From: Solirubrobacterales bacterium
Lineage (GTDB): Bacteria > Actinomycetota > Thermoleophilia > Solirubrobacterales > Solirubrobacteraceae
Assembly: GCA_027306855.1 (NCBI GenBank)
Contig: DAHUYZ010000001.1
Span: 1-64,000 of the forward strand
Reading direction: 5' to 3'
Length of the DNA stretch: 64,000 nucleotides
In this document: one piece after another, positions 8,663 to 17,829 of the stretch
How positions within the stretch are numbered: position 1 is the stretch's first letter
Layout of the letters: each line of letters begins with the position of its first letter
Made by a program: the position numbers and the translations under genes
Notes under the pieces: generated by a model
Databases searched by the model: none
What the model saw: the letters and a program-made list of their open reading frames with translations, nothing else
What the model was told of the DNA's origin: nothing

Positions 8663-11554
8663 TCATGGTTGACACCGGCAGATGGACGGATATGAACAAC
8701 CGCCGTTGTAAGCACACGCCGCCGGCCTCGGCTCCAAGGCCCCCGCTCGCGCCTGCTCGACCGCATCGAGCGCCGCGCCCCGACAACGCTCGAGCAACTC
8801 TGCCACCTCCTCGCTTGCCGCCCTGTCCGTTCTGACGCAGCTGAGCTCGACGCCGCCGTCCTCGTCGAGCACGCCGCGCGCATTGATCTTGCTGGCGGAC
8901 AGCGGCTGATAGAAGCCGCCGATCACTCTATTGCCGAGCAGGCTCTCGACGGCGCTCATGTAGAGCGCGACCTGCAGCGCACCTTCATCGAGCCACTTGC
9001 CACCGGGCGGGGCGTTGCGACCCTTGTAGTCATAGACGATCGCCTCGCCGCCCGGTCCGACGTCGACGCGATCGATCCGGCCGCGCAGCTTCACGTCCCC
9101 ACCAAGCTCGAATGCCGGCAGCTCGGATCCCTCGAAACCGAACTCGAGCTCCAGATAGGTGGGCTCTAGCGGGCTGTCGGTGAGCGCTGCCTGCTCTATG
9201 TAGCGCTCCAGGTCGGCTTGCAGGCGCCTGCGCGCGCCCGGCACTCGCTCGGGCGCGACCGACAGCGCGTGGCTCGCCTCGCCGTCGGCAAGAGCCTCAT
9301 TGAGTATCCGCTTGGCAAGCCCTACGTTCGCCGGAGTCAGGCGCGCGGAGCCGGTGCGCTCCCGCAACCGCTCGAGCATCTCGTGCAGGGCGGTATGCGC
9401 GAGCCCTCCCCTTGCGATCGGCTCCGGCTTGGGCTCGATCTCGCCGGGGGCCAGCCAGCGCTCGACGAACCACTTCACCGGACAGGACGCCCACACCTCT
9501 ATCCCTGAGGCCGACCACAGCTCACGCCCGCGCAGCTCGGCCAGCACGCGCTCGTCGCGTAGGGGCGCGATCGGCCCGCTTTGCGAGCGCTCGCATGGCA
9601 CGACTGGAGTCTCCGGCGGACGGTCCGGACCGGGCCAGTCGGCCGCGCCGGCCGCACGGCGCCTCGTGCTCGCCTGCAGATTCTCGTCGAACAGGTCGCA
9701 CACATCGTCCACAAACAGCGAGCGCGCGAGCGGAGCCCCGTCGTCGTCGGCCGCGTGCCAGCTGAGCGTTAAGCGCTCCTGCGGACGTGAGGCGATCGCG
9801 TACAGCAGATAGCGCTCGGCCGTGAGCGCATCGCGCTCGCCGGGCAGCACGAGACCCGACTCGATCGCAAGCTCACGTCGCTCGTGCTCGGCGAGCAATG
9901 GCCTCGGCCGCGGCGGACGCGGGAAGACGCCCTCGCACATGCCGCACAGGAACAGCATGCGCACGCGTCTGGCCCGCAGCCAGAGCGGGTCGAGAATGCT
10001 CACGGCGCCGTCCTGTGCGGGTTCCCCGCCGGCGATCTCCAGGCCATCGAGCAACTCGATCAGCTCGCGAAGATCGGGGGCCAGCTCGCTCCAGCCGCGC
10101 ACAACCTCACGCAGCTCTTCGAGCGCTCGACTAGCGGCGGTGAACGCGCTTGCCTCCGCCAGCTCCTCCCGCGCGAGCACAGACGCCAGTCGGCGACGCG
10201 GCTCGGCGAACAGACGGTCGAGCTCGTCCGCAATAACGTCTAGGAGGACAAACGGCCCCCGAGCGGACGCTTGCGCAACGCGGTCGATACGCTCGAGCGG
10301 CCAGTGCTCGGCCTCCCACAGAGCGCGTGCCTGCGCGACGCTCAGAGCTCCAGCGCGCCGCGCACGCGCCTCGAGTCGATCAACGAGAGCCTGTCTTTGG
10401 ATGACACCGGGGGTGCGCATCCAGGCGAGCAGGTCACCGAGCTCGCCGCCATCGCATGCACAGCGCAGCAAACCGATCAGCCCGCGCCCGATCGCGGTTT
10501 GGGAGAAGCGCGCGCCGCCACGGCGCTCGTGAGGGATCGCGAAGTCATCGAGCACGTCGCTCAACAGCCCCGCAATGGTCTCGGGCGCACGGTGCACGAT
10601 CGCGATCTCCTGCGCCGCGACACCCTTCTCCAGCAGTGCACTCACCTCGCCGGCGACGAGCTCTAGCTCAGCCCGCGGACTTCCCCCTTCAAGCAGGCTG
10701 ACAGCCGTATCCGCCTCAATGCGCCTCGGCTCCTGCGTGAACAGTGAGCGCTCGAGGTGGTGCAGCGCTTTGCGTGAGCGCCCCGCGTAGTACTCGGTGC
10801 GCGCCTGCAGCGCCGTGTGCGTGCTTGCCCGCGGACGCAAACGCTCATACGTGCTCGCCCTGTCGGCGAACGCGACGCGACCGGGCTCATAGGCGAGTGA
10901 GACGATCACGGGCGCATCGACAACGGCCCCAAGCGTCTCGACCGCATCGAGTTGGATCTCGGTGAAGGAGTCGAAGCCATATAGCGCCACGGCTGTCGCA
11001 CCCCACAGTGCCGGCCGACGGCGCAGCTCGTCGAGCGCCCTTGCTACCCGAGTCTCGCGATCGACTCGCGCAAGCCGTGCGAGCGCACGCTCATAGGACT
11101 CGAACGCGGCACACAGCCGCTCGAGACGCGGATGCTCGTCGGCTGAGCGCTCGACGGCGCCACGCAGGCGCCGGGGCGTGACTCGGCTAGACGACAGCTC
11201 AACGAGCGTCTCACCGAGAGCGCGTATAAGGCCGGCGCCGGCAGGGTGCTCGACACCGCCCGTCAGCTCACGGGCCGCGACTGCCAGTGCTCGCGCGCGC
11301 GCGAATCGACCGAGCGGCATGTCGGAAAGCGCAGCGCGCCGCACGATCTCGGCTAGCAGACCCTCGAAGCGCTCGACCGTCGCGCCGAGCACGAGACCGT
11401 TCTCCGCCAGCTCGCGCCTGTAGCGCGTCTGGTCGGCCTCCGTCGGCACCACGAGCAGTGGCTGCTCGCCGCGCGCCGAGCGCAAACGCACGGCATCCAG
11501 CACAACCTGCGCCTTTCCCGCGTTGGCGGGCCCCGTTACGAGCTCGATAGGCAT
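8663..11554 (-). CDS. addB: AddB-like helicase-nuclease partner subunit
   Basis: About 963 residues. The N-terminus has a weakened Walker A (TGPANAGKAQ, with Ala after the Lys), as expected for the non-translocating AddB-type partner. The C-terminal RecB-family nuclease is clear: GRIDRVDV, then IVYDYKGRN. One cysteine in the GIEVWASCPVKWF segment and a C-terminal cluster (Cys947, 953, 959, 961; ACAYNGGCSYPSICRC) suit a 4Fe-4S staple. GAGGA lies 9 bases before ATG 11554 but only 3 before the GTG at 11560, so the ATG is preferred. It would act with the downstream AddA-like protein as a dimeric exonuclease for recombinational repair. The spacing makes co-transcription near certain. Confidence 0.85.
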   Translation of the reverse strand: MPIELVTGPANAGKAQVVLDAVRLRSARGEQPLLVVPTEADQTRYRRELAENGLVLGATVERFEGLLAEIVRRAALSDMPLGRFARARALAVAARELTGGVEHPAGAGLIRALGETLVELSSSRVTPRRLRGAVERSADEHPRLERLCAAFESYERALARLARVDRETRVARALDELRRRPALWGATAVALYGFDSFTEIQLDAVETLGAVVDAPVIVSLAYEPGRVAFADRASTYERLRPRASTHTALQARTEYYAGRSRKALHHLERSLFTQEPRRIEADTAVSLLEGGSPRAELELVAGEVSALLEKGVAAQEIAIVHRAPETIAGLLSDVLDDFAIPHERRGGARFSQTAIGRGLIGLLRCACDGGELGDLLAWMRTPGVIQRQALVDRLEARARRAGALSVAQARALWEAEHWPLERIDRVAQASARGPFVLLDVIADELDRLFAEPRRRLASVLAREELAEASAFTAASRALEELREVVRGWSELAPDLRELIELLDGLEIAGGEPAQDGAVSILDPLWLRARRVRMLFLCGMCEGVFPRPPRPRPLLAEHERRELAIESGLVLPGERDALTAERYLLYAIASRPQERLTLSWHAADDDGAPLARSLFVDDVCDLFDENLQASTRRRAAGAADWPGPDRPPETPVVPCERSQSGPIAPLRDERVLAELRGRELWSASGIEVWASCPVKWFVERWLAPGEIEPKPEPIARGGLAHTALHEMLERLRERTGSARLTPANVGLAKRILNEALADGEASHALSVAPERVPGARRRLQADLERYIEQAALTDSPLEPTYLELEFGFEGSELPAFELGGDVKLRGRIDRVDVGPGGEAIVYDYKGRNAPPGGKWLDEGALQVALYMSAVESLLGNRVIGGFYQPLSASKINARGVLDEDGGVELSCVRTDRAASEEVAELLERCRGAALDAVEQARAGALEPRPAACAYNGGCSYPSICRCQP

Positions 11555-11660
11555 GCTCACCCATCCTCGCGCACGCTCCTGACGACGCGTCTACGGCCGT
11601 CTTTGGCCGACGCGCATCTCGCTCTATCGTGCCCGCCGCGCCGACCCGGCACGTCCGGCC

Positions 11661-11691
11661 GGCACCGGTCCCCCAACGTCCGGTCGGTGCC
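11661..11691 (-). terminator. Possible stem-loop after the topoisomerase gene
   Basis: GGCACCG (11661-11667) pairs with CGGTGCC (11685-11691), with more complementary bases inside. It lies in the 146 bp between the topoisomerase stop and the addB-like start. There is no U-run, so it may be a weak terminator, a processing site or chance in GC-rich DNA. Nothing else is visible in this gap. Confidence 0.3.
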
Positions 11692-11700
11692 CGCCCGGTG

Positions 11701-14010
11701 CTACGCCGCGTTGGCGGCGACCGTCTCCTCGGCCTCGGCCTCTTCGGTCTCTGACTCGGGCGGCTTGGAGCCCTCCTTTGCCCAGGGCTCGTTGAACTCC
11801 ACCCGCCACTTGCCCTCCTCGTCCTGGGAGAGCGCAAGATGCGCCCGGAAGGAGCGCCCCGCTCGCGACTTGAAGCCGCCGACCGCCTTGGCGGTGTGAC
11901 CGGTCCTGATCAGCTCCCGCGCGATCGCGATCGAGAGCTGCTTGCCCGCCTTGCCCTTCCAGATCACAAACCCACATCCAGGGTCAGTGCGCGACCAGCA
12001 CGAGTAGCCCTTGCGGTTCTCGGCTATGTCGTGCCCGCACACCGGGCACGGCCCGAGATTGGCGCGGGGGATGCGCACGTCCTTGAGTTTCTCGTCGAGC
12101 TCTTTGACGGTCTGCAGCGCGAACCCGGCGATGTCTGACATGAACCGCTCGCGCGAGTCTTCGCCGCGCTCGATCTTCTCCAGTCGATGCTCCCACTCGC
12201 CGGTCATTTCGGGCGAGGTCAGCGCGTGCTCGCCGAGCAGTCTGATCACGTTGAGACCCTTGTCGGTCGCAACGAGCGAGCGGGCTTCGCGTTCGATGTA
12301 GCCGACCTGGATGAGGCGCTCGATGATCGAGGCCCGTGTCGCGGGCGTGCCTATCCCAGAGTCCTTCATCGCCTCGCGCAACTCTTCGTCCTCGACGAGC
12401 TTGCCGGCCGTCTCCATGGCGGCGAGCAGCGAGGCGTCGCTGTAGCGACGCGGGGGCTTGGTCTCCTTGCGTTCGCTCTCCACCTTCAGCGTCTGTACTT
12501 GCTCGCCCTCGTTCAGCTTAGGCAGCTCCTGATCAACACCCTCATCGTCGTCGTCGCCGGAGCGCGCATCGGCCGGAACCTGACCGTACACTCCGCGCCA
12601 CCCTGGCACGAGCAGAAGCTTGCCATGAGTGCGAAACACGCATCCTCCGGCGCGTTCGCCACCCGTAGAGTCGTCGCCTTCCGGGAACACCGTTGTCTCG
12701 ACACGCGTGTTCTCGAACACCGCCTCGGGATGGAACACGGCGAGAAAGCGCCTTACGACCATGTCATAGACACGCTTGTCGTCCTCCCCCATGCGGTCCA
12801 CCATGTGCTCGGACTTCGTCGGGATGATTGCGTGGTGATCGGTGACCTTGCTGTCGTCGACGACGCGCGCGAGCGGAAGAACGTCCAGCGAGGTCACATA
12901 CGCCGCCGCCTTCGAGTACTCGCCGCGAGCGCCCACGAGCTCGGCCGTCGGCTTGATCTCGCCGATCATGTCTTTCGTCAGATAGCGCGAGTTCGTGCGG
13001 GGATAGGTCAGCGCCTTGTGCTCCTCATACAGACGCTGGGCCGCCGCCAGGGTGCGTCGCGCCGAGAAGCCGTAGCGGGTGTTGGCGTCGCGCTGAAGGC
13101 TCGTCAGGTCGTACAGCATCGGCGCGCGCTCGCGCTGCTCCTTGCGCTCGGCCTTCGTGATCGTGCCCTGCCTTCCGCGACACGCCTCGACGATCGCGAG
13201 CGCCTCTTGCTCGCTCGCGATCCGCGGCTTGGCACCCATGTGGAAGCGCCCCTCGTAGACCCGCTCCTCGCCCGAGTCGCCTGACGCTCCAGCCTTTCCG
13301 TTGCCGGAGCCGTTCAGGGGGCCCGCGTCAAACGTTGCGTCGACTATCCAGTAGGGCTCGGGCACGAACGCCTTGATCTCCTCCTCCCGACGGGCGACGA
13401 TCGCCAGCGTCGGGGTCTGCACGCGCCCGAGCGAGACCGCTCCGTCGAAGGACGAACGCAGTCTGATCGTCGCCGCGCGCGTGGAGTTCATGCCAACGAT
13501 CCAGTCCGCCTCCGAGCGTGAGCGCGCGGCGTCCTCGAGGCTGGCGAGCTCCTCGGATGGGCGTAGGCGTCCGAACGCCTCCTTCATGGCGGCGTTGGTC
13601 ATCGAGTTGAGCCACAGCCGCTTCACCGGCTTGCTCGCTTTTGCCTTCTGGTAGAGGTAGGCGAAGATCAGCTCGCCCTCGCGCCCGGCGTCACAGGCGT
13701 TGATCACGACATCGACGTCTTCGCGCCCGAGCTGGGTCGTCACGACGGACATCTGCTTGCGCGAGCGCTCGTCGCGCACGACGAGCTTGAACTTGTCTGG
13801 CACGATCGGCAAGTCGGACATGCGCCAGCTTTTGTATTTCGAGTCGTACTCGTCCGGCTCGGCGAGCTGGGCGAGATGGCCGACGGCCCACGTGATCGCG
13901 TGCTCAGGGCCCTCCAGCCAGCCCTCTTGCTTTGCAAAGGGGCCGGGCAGCACGCGCGCGAGGTCGCGCCCAACCGAGGGCTTCTCGGCTATCACCAAAG
14001 TCTTCGACAC
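11701..14010 (-). CDS. topB: Type IA DNA topoisomerase, topoisomerase III (TopB)-like
   Basis: About 769 residues. It relaxes or decatenates DNA through a single-strand break. The TOPRIM domain starts at once (KTLVIAEKPSVGRDLARVL, with catalytic Glu9) and has INACDAGREGELIF at about 105-118. The nucleophile is Tyr336 in LTYPRTNSRYL, and the SLGRVQTPTLAIV strand is typical of TopB. Near the C-terminus is a four-Cys finger (CPVCG...CW...GCGFVIWKG), followed by a basic repeat-like segment. I prefer GTG 14010, since the protein then begins at the conserved VSKTLVIAEK; an in-frame start at 14046 adds 12 residues. At 769 residues it is longer than E. coli TopB because of inserts around 240-265 and 500-520. 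It sits between marP and addB in one leftward run. Confidence 0.92.
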   Translation of the reverse strand: MSKTLVIAEKPSVGRDLARVLPGPFAKQEGWLEGPEHAITWAVGHLAQLAEPDEYDSKYKSWRMSDLPIVPDKFKLVVRDERSRKQMSVVTTQLGREDVDVVINACDAGREGELIFAYLYQKAKASKPVKRLWLNSMTNAAMKEAFGRLRPSEELASLEDAARSRSEADWIVGMNSTRAATIRLRSSFDGAVSLGRVQTPTLAIVARREEEIKAFVPEPYWIVDATFDAGPLNGSGNGKAGASGDSGEERVYEGRFHMGAKPRIASEQEALAIVEACRGRQGTITKAERKEQRERAPMLYDLTSLQRDANTRYGFSARRTLAAAQRLYEEHKALTYPRTNSRYLTKDMIGEIKPTAELVGARGEYSKAAAYVTSLDVLPLARVVDDSKVTDHHAIIPTKSEHMVDRMGEDDKRVYDMVVRRFLAVFHPEAVFENTRVETTVFPEGDDSTGGERAGGCVFRTHGKLLLVPGWRGVYGQVPADARSGDDDDEGVDQELPKLNEGEQVQTLKVESERKETKPPRRYSDASLLAAMETAGKLVEDEELREAMKDSGIGTPATRASIIERLIQVGYIEREARSLVATDKGLNVIRLLGEHALTSPEMTGEWEHRLEKIERGEDSRERFMSDIAGFALQTVKELDEKLKDVRIPRANLGPCPVCGHDIAENRKGYSCWSRTDPGCGFVIWKGKAGKQLSIAIARELIRTGHTAKAVGGFKSRAGRSFRAHLALSQDEEGKWRVEFNEPWAKEGSKPPESETEEAEAEETVAANAA

Positions 14011-14091
14011 TCGCGCCAGAGTAGCGAGCCTCACGAGAGCCCGCACGGCACGCTCGCGAGCAGCCGACCGTCGCGCACATGGAGCGGCCGC

Positions 14092-15243
14092 TCAGCCCGC
14101 GCTGCATTCGCCGGTACCGACCGGCACACCGGCGCCTTGCAACACTCGTGCGACTGTGGCGTTCGCGACCCCGTATCCGGCCGGCAGACCCCCGTCCGTC
14201 GTGCTCGCGAAGACGGTGGTCAGGACGCGGCCTTCGCGGTCCACCAGCGGCCCGCCGGAGTTTCCGGGGCGCACGAGCCCACGCAGCGGCGTCAGCAGCC
14301 GTGAGACGGGACCGCGTCCGTAGGCGTCGTCGGTGATCACTCGCTGCGTTTCCCCTATGCGGCCTGAGCGCGCGTCGAAGGGGCCATCTTCGGGGTAGCC
14401 GAGGATCGCTCCGCCCTGGCCGGCGGACGGTTCGGAGACGAGCGGCAGCGACGGCAAGCTGAGGCCCGGCACGCGCAGCACCGCGACGTCGTCGGTCGGG
14501 TCAAACGCGATCGCCTGTGCAGGCAGCGCCGGTTCGCGCCCACCGACCTCGACCGTCGTGTCCTGCTCGCCGGCGATCACGTGTGCGTTGGTCACAACCT
14601 CTCCCGGCCTGGCCACCCAGCCCGACCCCTCGACCGACAGGCCACAGGCGGTGCCCGTCACGCGAACCACGCTGCGCGCGGCTGCCCTAACGCCCGGGTC
14701 GCGTGAGATCCCGGTGGGTGGCGGGCCCACGTTGGGAACCGGCCCCGTGATCTGCGGCAGCGGATCCAGGCTGGCGAGCACGTTCAGGATCTTGCCGGTG
14801 GGAGGCAGCAGCTGGTTGAGCTCGCGCAGGATCGCGGAACGCTGGATGTCGGCCCGCAGCTGGCCCCCGCCGACCGTGTCGAGCAGCACCGCCGCGAGTA
14901 TCCAGGCAATCCCGAGTCCGAGCGCGGCGCTGAGCAGCGCGCCGAGCGCGCCGTCCACAACGCCGAGGCCGGGGACGACGAGCCCCCGCCGCAGCCGCAG
15001 GCCGACACCCTCGAAGCCCGTCGCAAGGATCGCGCCGGCCACGAGCGCCCCGACCAGGCCGAACGCGGGCGCATACGGCGAGGCAGACCCGTGGGCGAGC
15101 AGAAGAGGACCAAGGCGGGTTCCGATGAATGAGCCAATTGCAAATCCGCTGAACGAGAGAGCTGCGACAATGAAGCCGCGCCTGAAGCCGAAAATCGCGA
15201 GCACGGCCACAAACGCGACGATGATCCAGTCGAGGCGGGTCAC
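14092..15243 (-). CDS. marP: MarP-type membrane serine protease (CvpA domain plus trypsin-like domain)
   Basis: A 383-residue periplasmic protease on a CvpA-like anchor. Four hydrophobic helices occupy about residues 6-120, beginning MTRLDWIIVAFVAVLAIFG. The protease has His221 (TNAHV), Asp252 (DDVAVL) and Ser329 (PGNSGGP). Cys200 may pair with Cys380, as in M. tuberculosis MarP, whose protease is regulated by a disulfide. The family maintains internal pH and cleaves peptidoglycan hydrolases under acid or oxidative stress. The start is GTG 15243. The PBP gene starts only 24 bp away in the opposite direction, which suggests shared control of two cell-wall functions. Confidence 0.93.
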   Translation of the reverse strand: MTRLDWIIVAFVAVLAIFGFRRGFIVAALSFSGFAIGSFIGTRLGPLLLAHGSASPYAPAFGLVGALVAGAILATGFEGVGLRLRRGLVVPGLGVVDGALGALLSAALGLGIAWILAAVLLDTVGGGQLRADIQRSAILRELNQLLPPTGKILNVLASLDPLPQITGPVPNVGPPPTGISRDPGVRAAARSVVRVTGTACGLSVEGSGWVARPGEVVTNAHVIAGEQDTTVEVGGREPALPAQAIAFDPTDDVAVLRVPGLSLPSLPLVSEPSAGQGGAILGYPEDGPFDARSGRIGETQRVITDDAYGRGPVSRLLTPLRGLVRPGNSGGPLVDREGRVLTTVFASTTDGGLPAGYGVANATVARVLQGAGVPVGTGECSAG

Positions 15244-15267
15244 CGCTATGTTCTACCGTCCCGTCCG

Positions 15268-17112
15268 ATGAGAGCCGTAAGCGCTCCCAGGCCGCAGTCT
15301 TCTGAAGCGGGCTCCGCGAGTGAGCGCGAGCTTCGGCTGCGGCGGGCGCGCCCCGTGATCGCGCTGGCCGCGGTGGCATTTGCGATCGGTGTGATCTTCG
15401 GCGCGATGCGCCACTCCTCGCCCGCCCTCGATCTCGCAGACAGGTTCGTGTCCGCATGGACGACCTCCGATTACGCGACTATGTACGAAAAGATCGACTC
15501 CTCCTCCCAGCGAGCGCTCTCGCCCGGCGCCTTCGCGTCGGAGTACGAGGCGGCGGCGCGGACGGCGACCGCCACGAAGATCGCGCTCGCGGGAAGCCCG
15601 AGGAGCGCAAGCGACGGTAGCGTTGTCGTCCCTGTCCGCGTATCCACGAGATTGTTCGGCACGCTGCGCTCGAGCGTGCGCCTGCGGATCGTGGCCGATA
15701 CGCAAGGGCATCGCATCGCATGGTCGCGCAGTCTGCTGTTCCCGGGGCTCCAGCCAGGCGAGTCGTTGACGCGAAATACCGTGCTTCCGACCCGCGCCGC
15801 ACTGCTCGCAAGCGACGGCTCGGTGCTCGCGGCGGGCCCCGCCGTCTCGGCGGGCACACGCGAATCGCCGCTGGGGGCTGCCGCCGACGGCGTCATCGGC
15901 CATGTCGGACCGATCCCGAGCTCGCGTCTTGCCGAACTGGAAGCGCAGGGAGTGCCCTCCGATGCGATCGTTGGCGTTAGTGGGCTGGAGGGCGCGCTCG
16001 ACGATCGCCTGCGCGGAGCCCCCGGCGGAGAGTTGCTTGCCGGCGAGCGCGTGCTCGCAAGCGTGCCCGCCAAGCCGGCCGCGCCGATCCACACCTCGAT
16101 TGTGCCGGCGGTCCAGCGGGCTGCTGCGACCGTGCTCGGTGGACAGCTGGGCGGGGTCGTCGCGCTCGAACCGTCCAGCGGCAGGATTCTTGCGGTCGAT
16201 GGACTCGGCATCGACGATCTGCAGCCGCCCGGCTCGACGTTCAAGATGGTCACGGTGTCAGGCGTGCTGACCGCCGGAATCGCCGGCGAACACACAAACT
16301 TCCCGTACGCCACATACACAACGCTCGACGGCGTCAAGCTCGAAAACGCAGGTGGCGAGTCCTGCGGCGGGAGCCTCGCGCTTTCGTTCGCCGTCTCCTG
16401 CAACTCCGTGTTCGCGCCACTCGGCGTAAAGCTCGGCGCAGAGAGGCTCGTCGCCACAGCCGAACGGTTCGGCTTCAATCATCCTCCTGGGGTGCCGGGC
16501 GCGGTCGAGAGCACGATCCCATCCGCGTCCCAGATTCAGGGAGAACTGGCACTCGGATCGAGCGCGATCGGTCAGGGCCAGGTCCAGGCATCGGCGCTTC
16601 AGATGGCGATCGTCGCCGCCACGATCGCCGACGGCGGGCGACGGCCAACGCCTACGTTCTCGGCGCAGGAAGGCGCAACCCCGCCTGCGGCCACGGTCAT
16701 AGACCCAAGTGTCGCAAAGACCGTCCGGCGCCTGATGATCGGTGTGGTGCGCGAAGGCACCGGGACCGCCGCGGCGATCCCGGGCGTGGTCGTGGCGGGA
16801 AAGACCGGCACCGCAGAACTGGGCCTACCGCGATGCCAGAGCAAGGGCGAACAAAGCTCCGGCAAGAGCGAATCGGGATCGAGCGAAGAAGCAAACGGCA
16901 CCGGCTCAGGCGGCGAACAGACGAAGGGCTCGTCCGAAAGCGAATGCTCGACCGGGAGCAACGACCCGCGGAACACCGACGCGTGGTTCGCGGCGTTTGC
17001 GCCCGCACTGCATCCAAAGATCGTCGTCGGGGTGATGCTCGTCAAGGACGGCGCGGGCGGAGAAGCGGCAGCGCCGGTCGCACGCCAGGTGCTCGAAGCC
17101 GGGCTGCGCTAG
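15268..17112 (+). CDS. Class B penicillin-binding protein (transpeptidase) with NTF2-like domain
   Basis: A 614-residue D,D-transpeptidase that cross-links peptidoglycan outside the membrane. A single helix (about 29-46) anchors it. An NTF2/MecA_N-like domain covers about 52-158 and a PBP dimerisation segment about 165-270. The catalytic triad of motifs is complete: Ser323-Thr-Phe-Lys326 (PPGSTFKMV), Ser377-Cys-Asn379 and Lys512-Thr-Gly. About 45 Ser/Glu/Gly-rich residues (522-567) are inserted just after KTG, flanked by Cys523 and Cys560, which could form a disulfide. The family resembles the PbpA/PBP2 and MecA groups. It is divergent from marP by 24 bp, so its promoter must lie inside marP or be very compact. 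Confidence 0.93.
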   Translation: MRAVSAPRPQSSEAGSASERELRLRRARPVIALAAVAFAIGVIFGAMRHSSPALDLADRFVSAWTTSDYATMYEKIDSSSQRALSPGAFASEYEAAARTATATKIALAGSPRSASDGSVVVPVRVSTRLFGTLRSSVRLRIVADTQGHRIAWSRSLLFPGLQPGESLTRNTVLPTRAALLASDGSVLAAGPAVSAGTRESPLGAAADGVIGHVGPIPSSRLAELEAQGVPSDAIVGVSGLEGALDDRLRGAPGGELLAGERVLASVPAKPAAPIHTSIVPAVQRAAATVLGGQLGGVVALEPSSGRILAVDGLGIDDLQPPGSTFKMVTVSGVLTAGIAGEHTNFPYATYTTLDGVKLENAGGESCGGSLALSFAVSCNSVFAPLGVKLGAERLVATAERFGFNHPPGVPGAVESTIPSASQIQGELALGSSAIGQGQVQASALQMAIVAATIADGGRRPTPTFSAQEGATPPAATVIDPSVAKTVRRLMIGVVREGTGTAAAIPGVVVAGKTGTAELGLPRCQSKGEQSSGKSESGSSEEANGTGSGGEQTKGSSESECSTGSNDPRNTDAWFAAFAPALHPKIVVGVMLVKDGAGGEAAAPVARQVLEAGLR

Positions 17113-17203
17113 ACGTCCGCTGAACGGCGCGATACGGCGTCCTCCCTCCCTGATGTGCAAAGCACACTTCGGTCGGTGCGTCCTCGTCTCGCTTGTCCAG
17201 CGA

Positions 17204-17242
17204 ACGTCTAGAAGCCTGGGTGATACTGATACTTCTAGACGT
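17204..17242. terminator. Inverted repeat between convergent genes, probable bidirectional terminator
   Basis: ACGTCTAGAAG (17204-17214) and CTTCTAGACGT (17232-17242) form a perfect 11-bp stem with a 17-base loop. The right arm covers the stop codon of the lipoprotein gene and the left arm lies 92 bp after the PBP stop. It is AT-rich for this genome and lacks a long U-run. An operator is the alternative, but the convergent setting favours termination. Confidence 0.5.
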
Positions 17243-17816
17243 CCAGCTCGGCCGACGCGGTCTTCGACGGGTTCGTCGGGTCGACGAGCTTGATCTCGAT
17301 CGGCCTGTTGTCGAGCGAGACGACCTTGATCTTGTAGAGCAGCAGCGCGCCCTGGGTAGGTCCGTTCGCGGCGACGGTGTCCAGTGCGGGGATGCGTTCT
17401 TTGGGCGCGAGCATGCCGGGCCGGTAGACGAATTCGTTCGTAGGACCGGGCACGGTCGGCTGATAAACGTTTCCCTGAGTGTCGCTGATCGTCGGATTCT
17501 GCGCCGAAGGGTGCGCGATGGAGCTTTCGTTGTAGACCTGCAGAAAGACCGCGAACCACTCTTCTCCGGGGTTCAGCTTGCGCTGGGCCGGGGTGAGACC
17601 GGTGAGATAGGCGGCGTCCTCGGTGTCGTACGGGTTGAGCTCGCGCGAGAGCTGGACCTCGTAGATCAGCGGCCCGACGTTCAGGTACGGGGCGTTCTGA
17701 CCGGACTCGCCTGCATACGTGCCGGTCGTGACGCGCGTATGCGAGTTGTCCGAGCAGGCGCTCAAGCCGAGCGCGGCGATCGCGAGGAGGGCCAGAAGAG
17801 CAGTCTTGCGGATCAT
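17235..17816 (-). CDS. Secreted lipoprotein of unknown function
   Basis: 193 residues with a classic lipoprotein signal: MIRKTALLALLAIAALG then LSAC, cleaved before Cys21. The mature part is beta-rich (EWFAVFLQVYNESSIAHPSA; GNVYQPTVPGPTNEFVYRP; ALLLYKIKVVSLDNRPIEIK). Its overall pattern, a conserved charged sheet followed by a C-terminal strand ending in KLVDP, recalls DUF4352-like immunoglobulin-type extracellular domains. That comparison is tentative. Lgt, encoded at 23656-24450, would lipidate it. It follows the SRPBCC gene by 13 bp and is probably co-transcribed with it. Confidence 0.8.
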   Translation of the reverse strand: MIRKTALLALLAIAALGLSACSDNSHTRVTTGTYAGESGQNAPYLNVGPLIYEVQLSRELNPYDTEDAAYLTGLTPAQRKLNPGEEWFAVFLQVYNESSIAHPSAQNPTISDTQGNVYQPTVPGPTNEFVYRPGMLAPKERIPALDTVAANGPTQGALLLYKIKVVSLDNRPIEIKLVDPTNPSKTASAELDV

Positions 17817-17829
17817 GCGAGGCGGCAGT

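Noticed and set aside
8638-8883. 82-residue N-terminal extension of the AddA-like protein
   Set aside because: It overlaps the addB-like 3' end in another frame and has no conserved sequence. Helicase motifs begin after ATG 8637.
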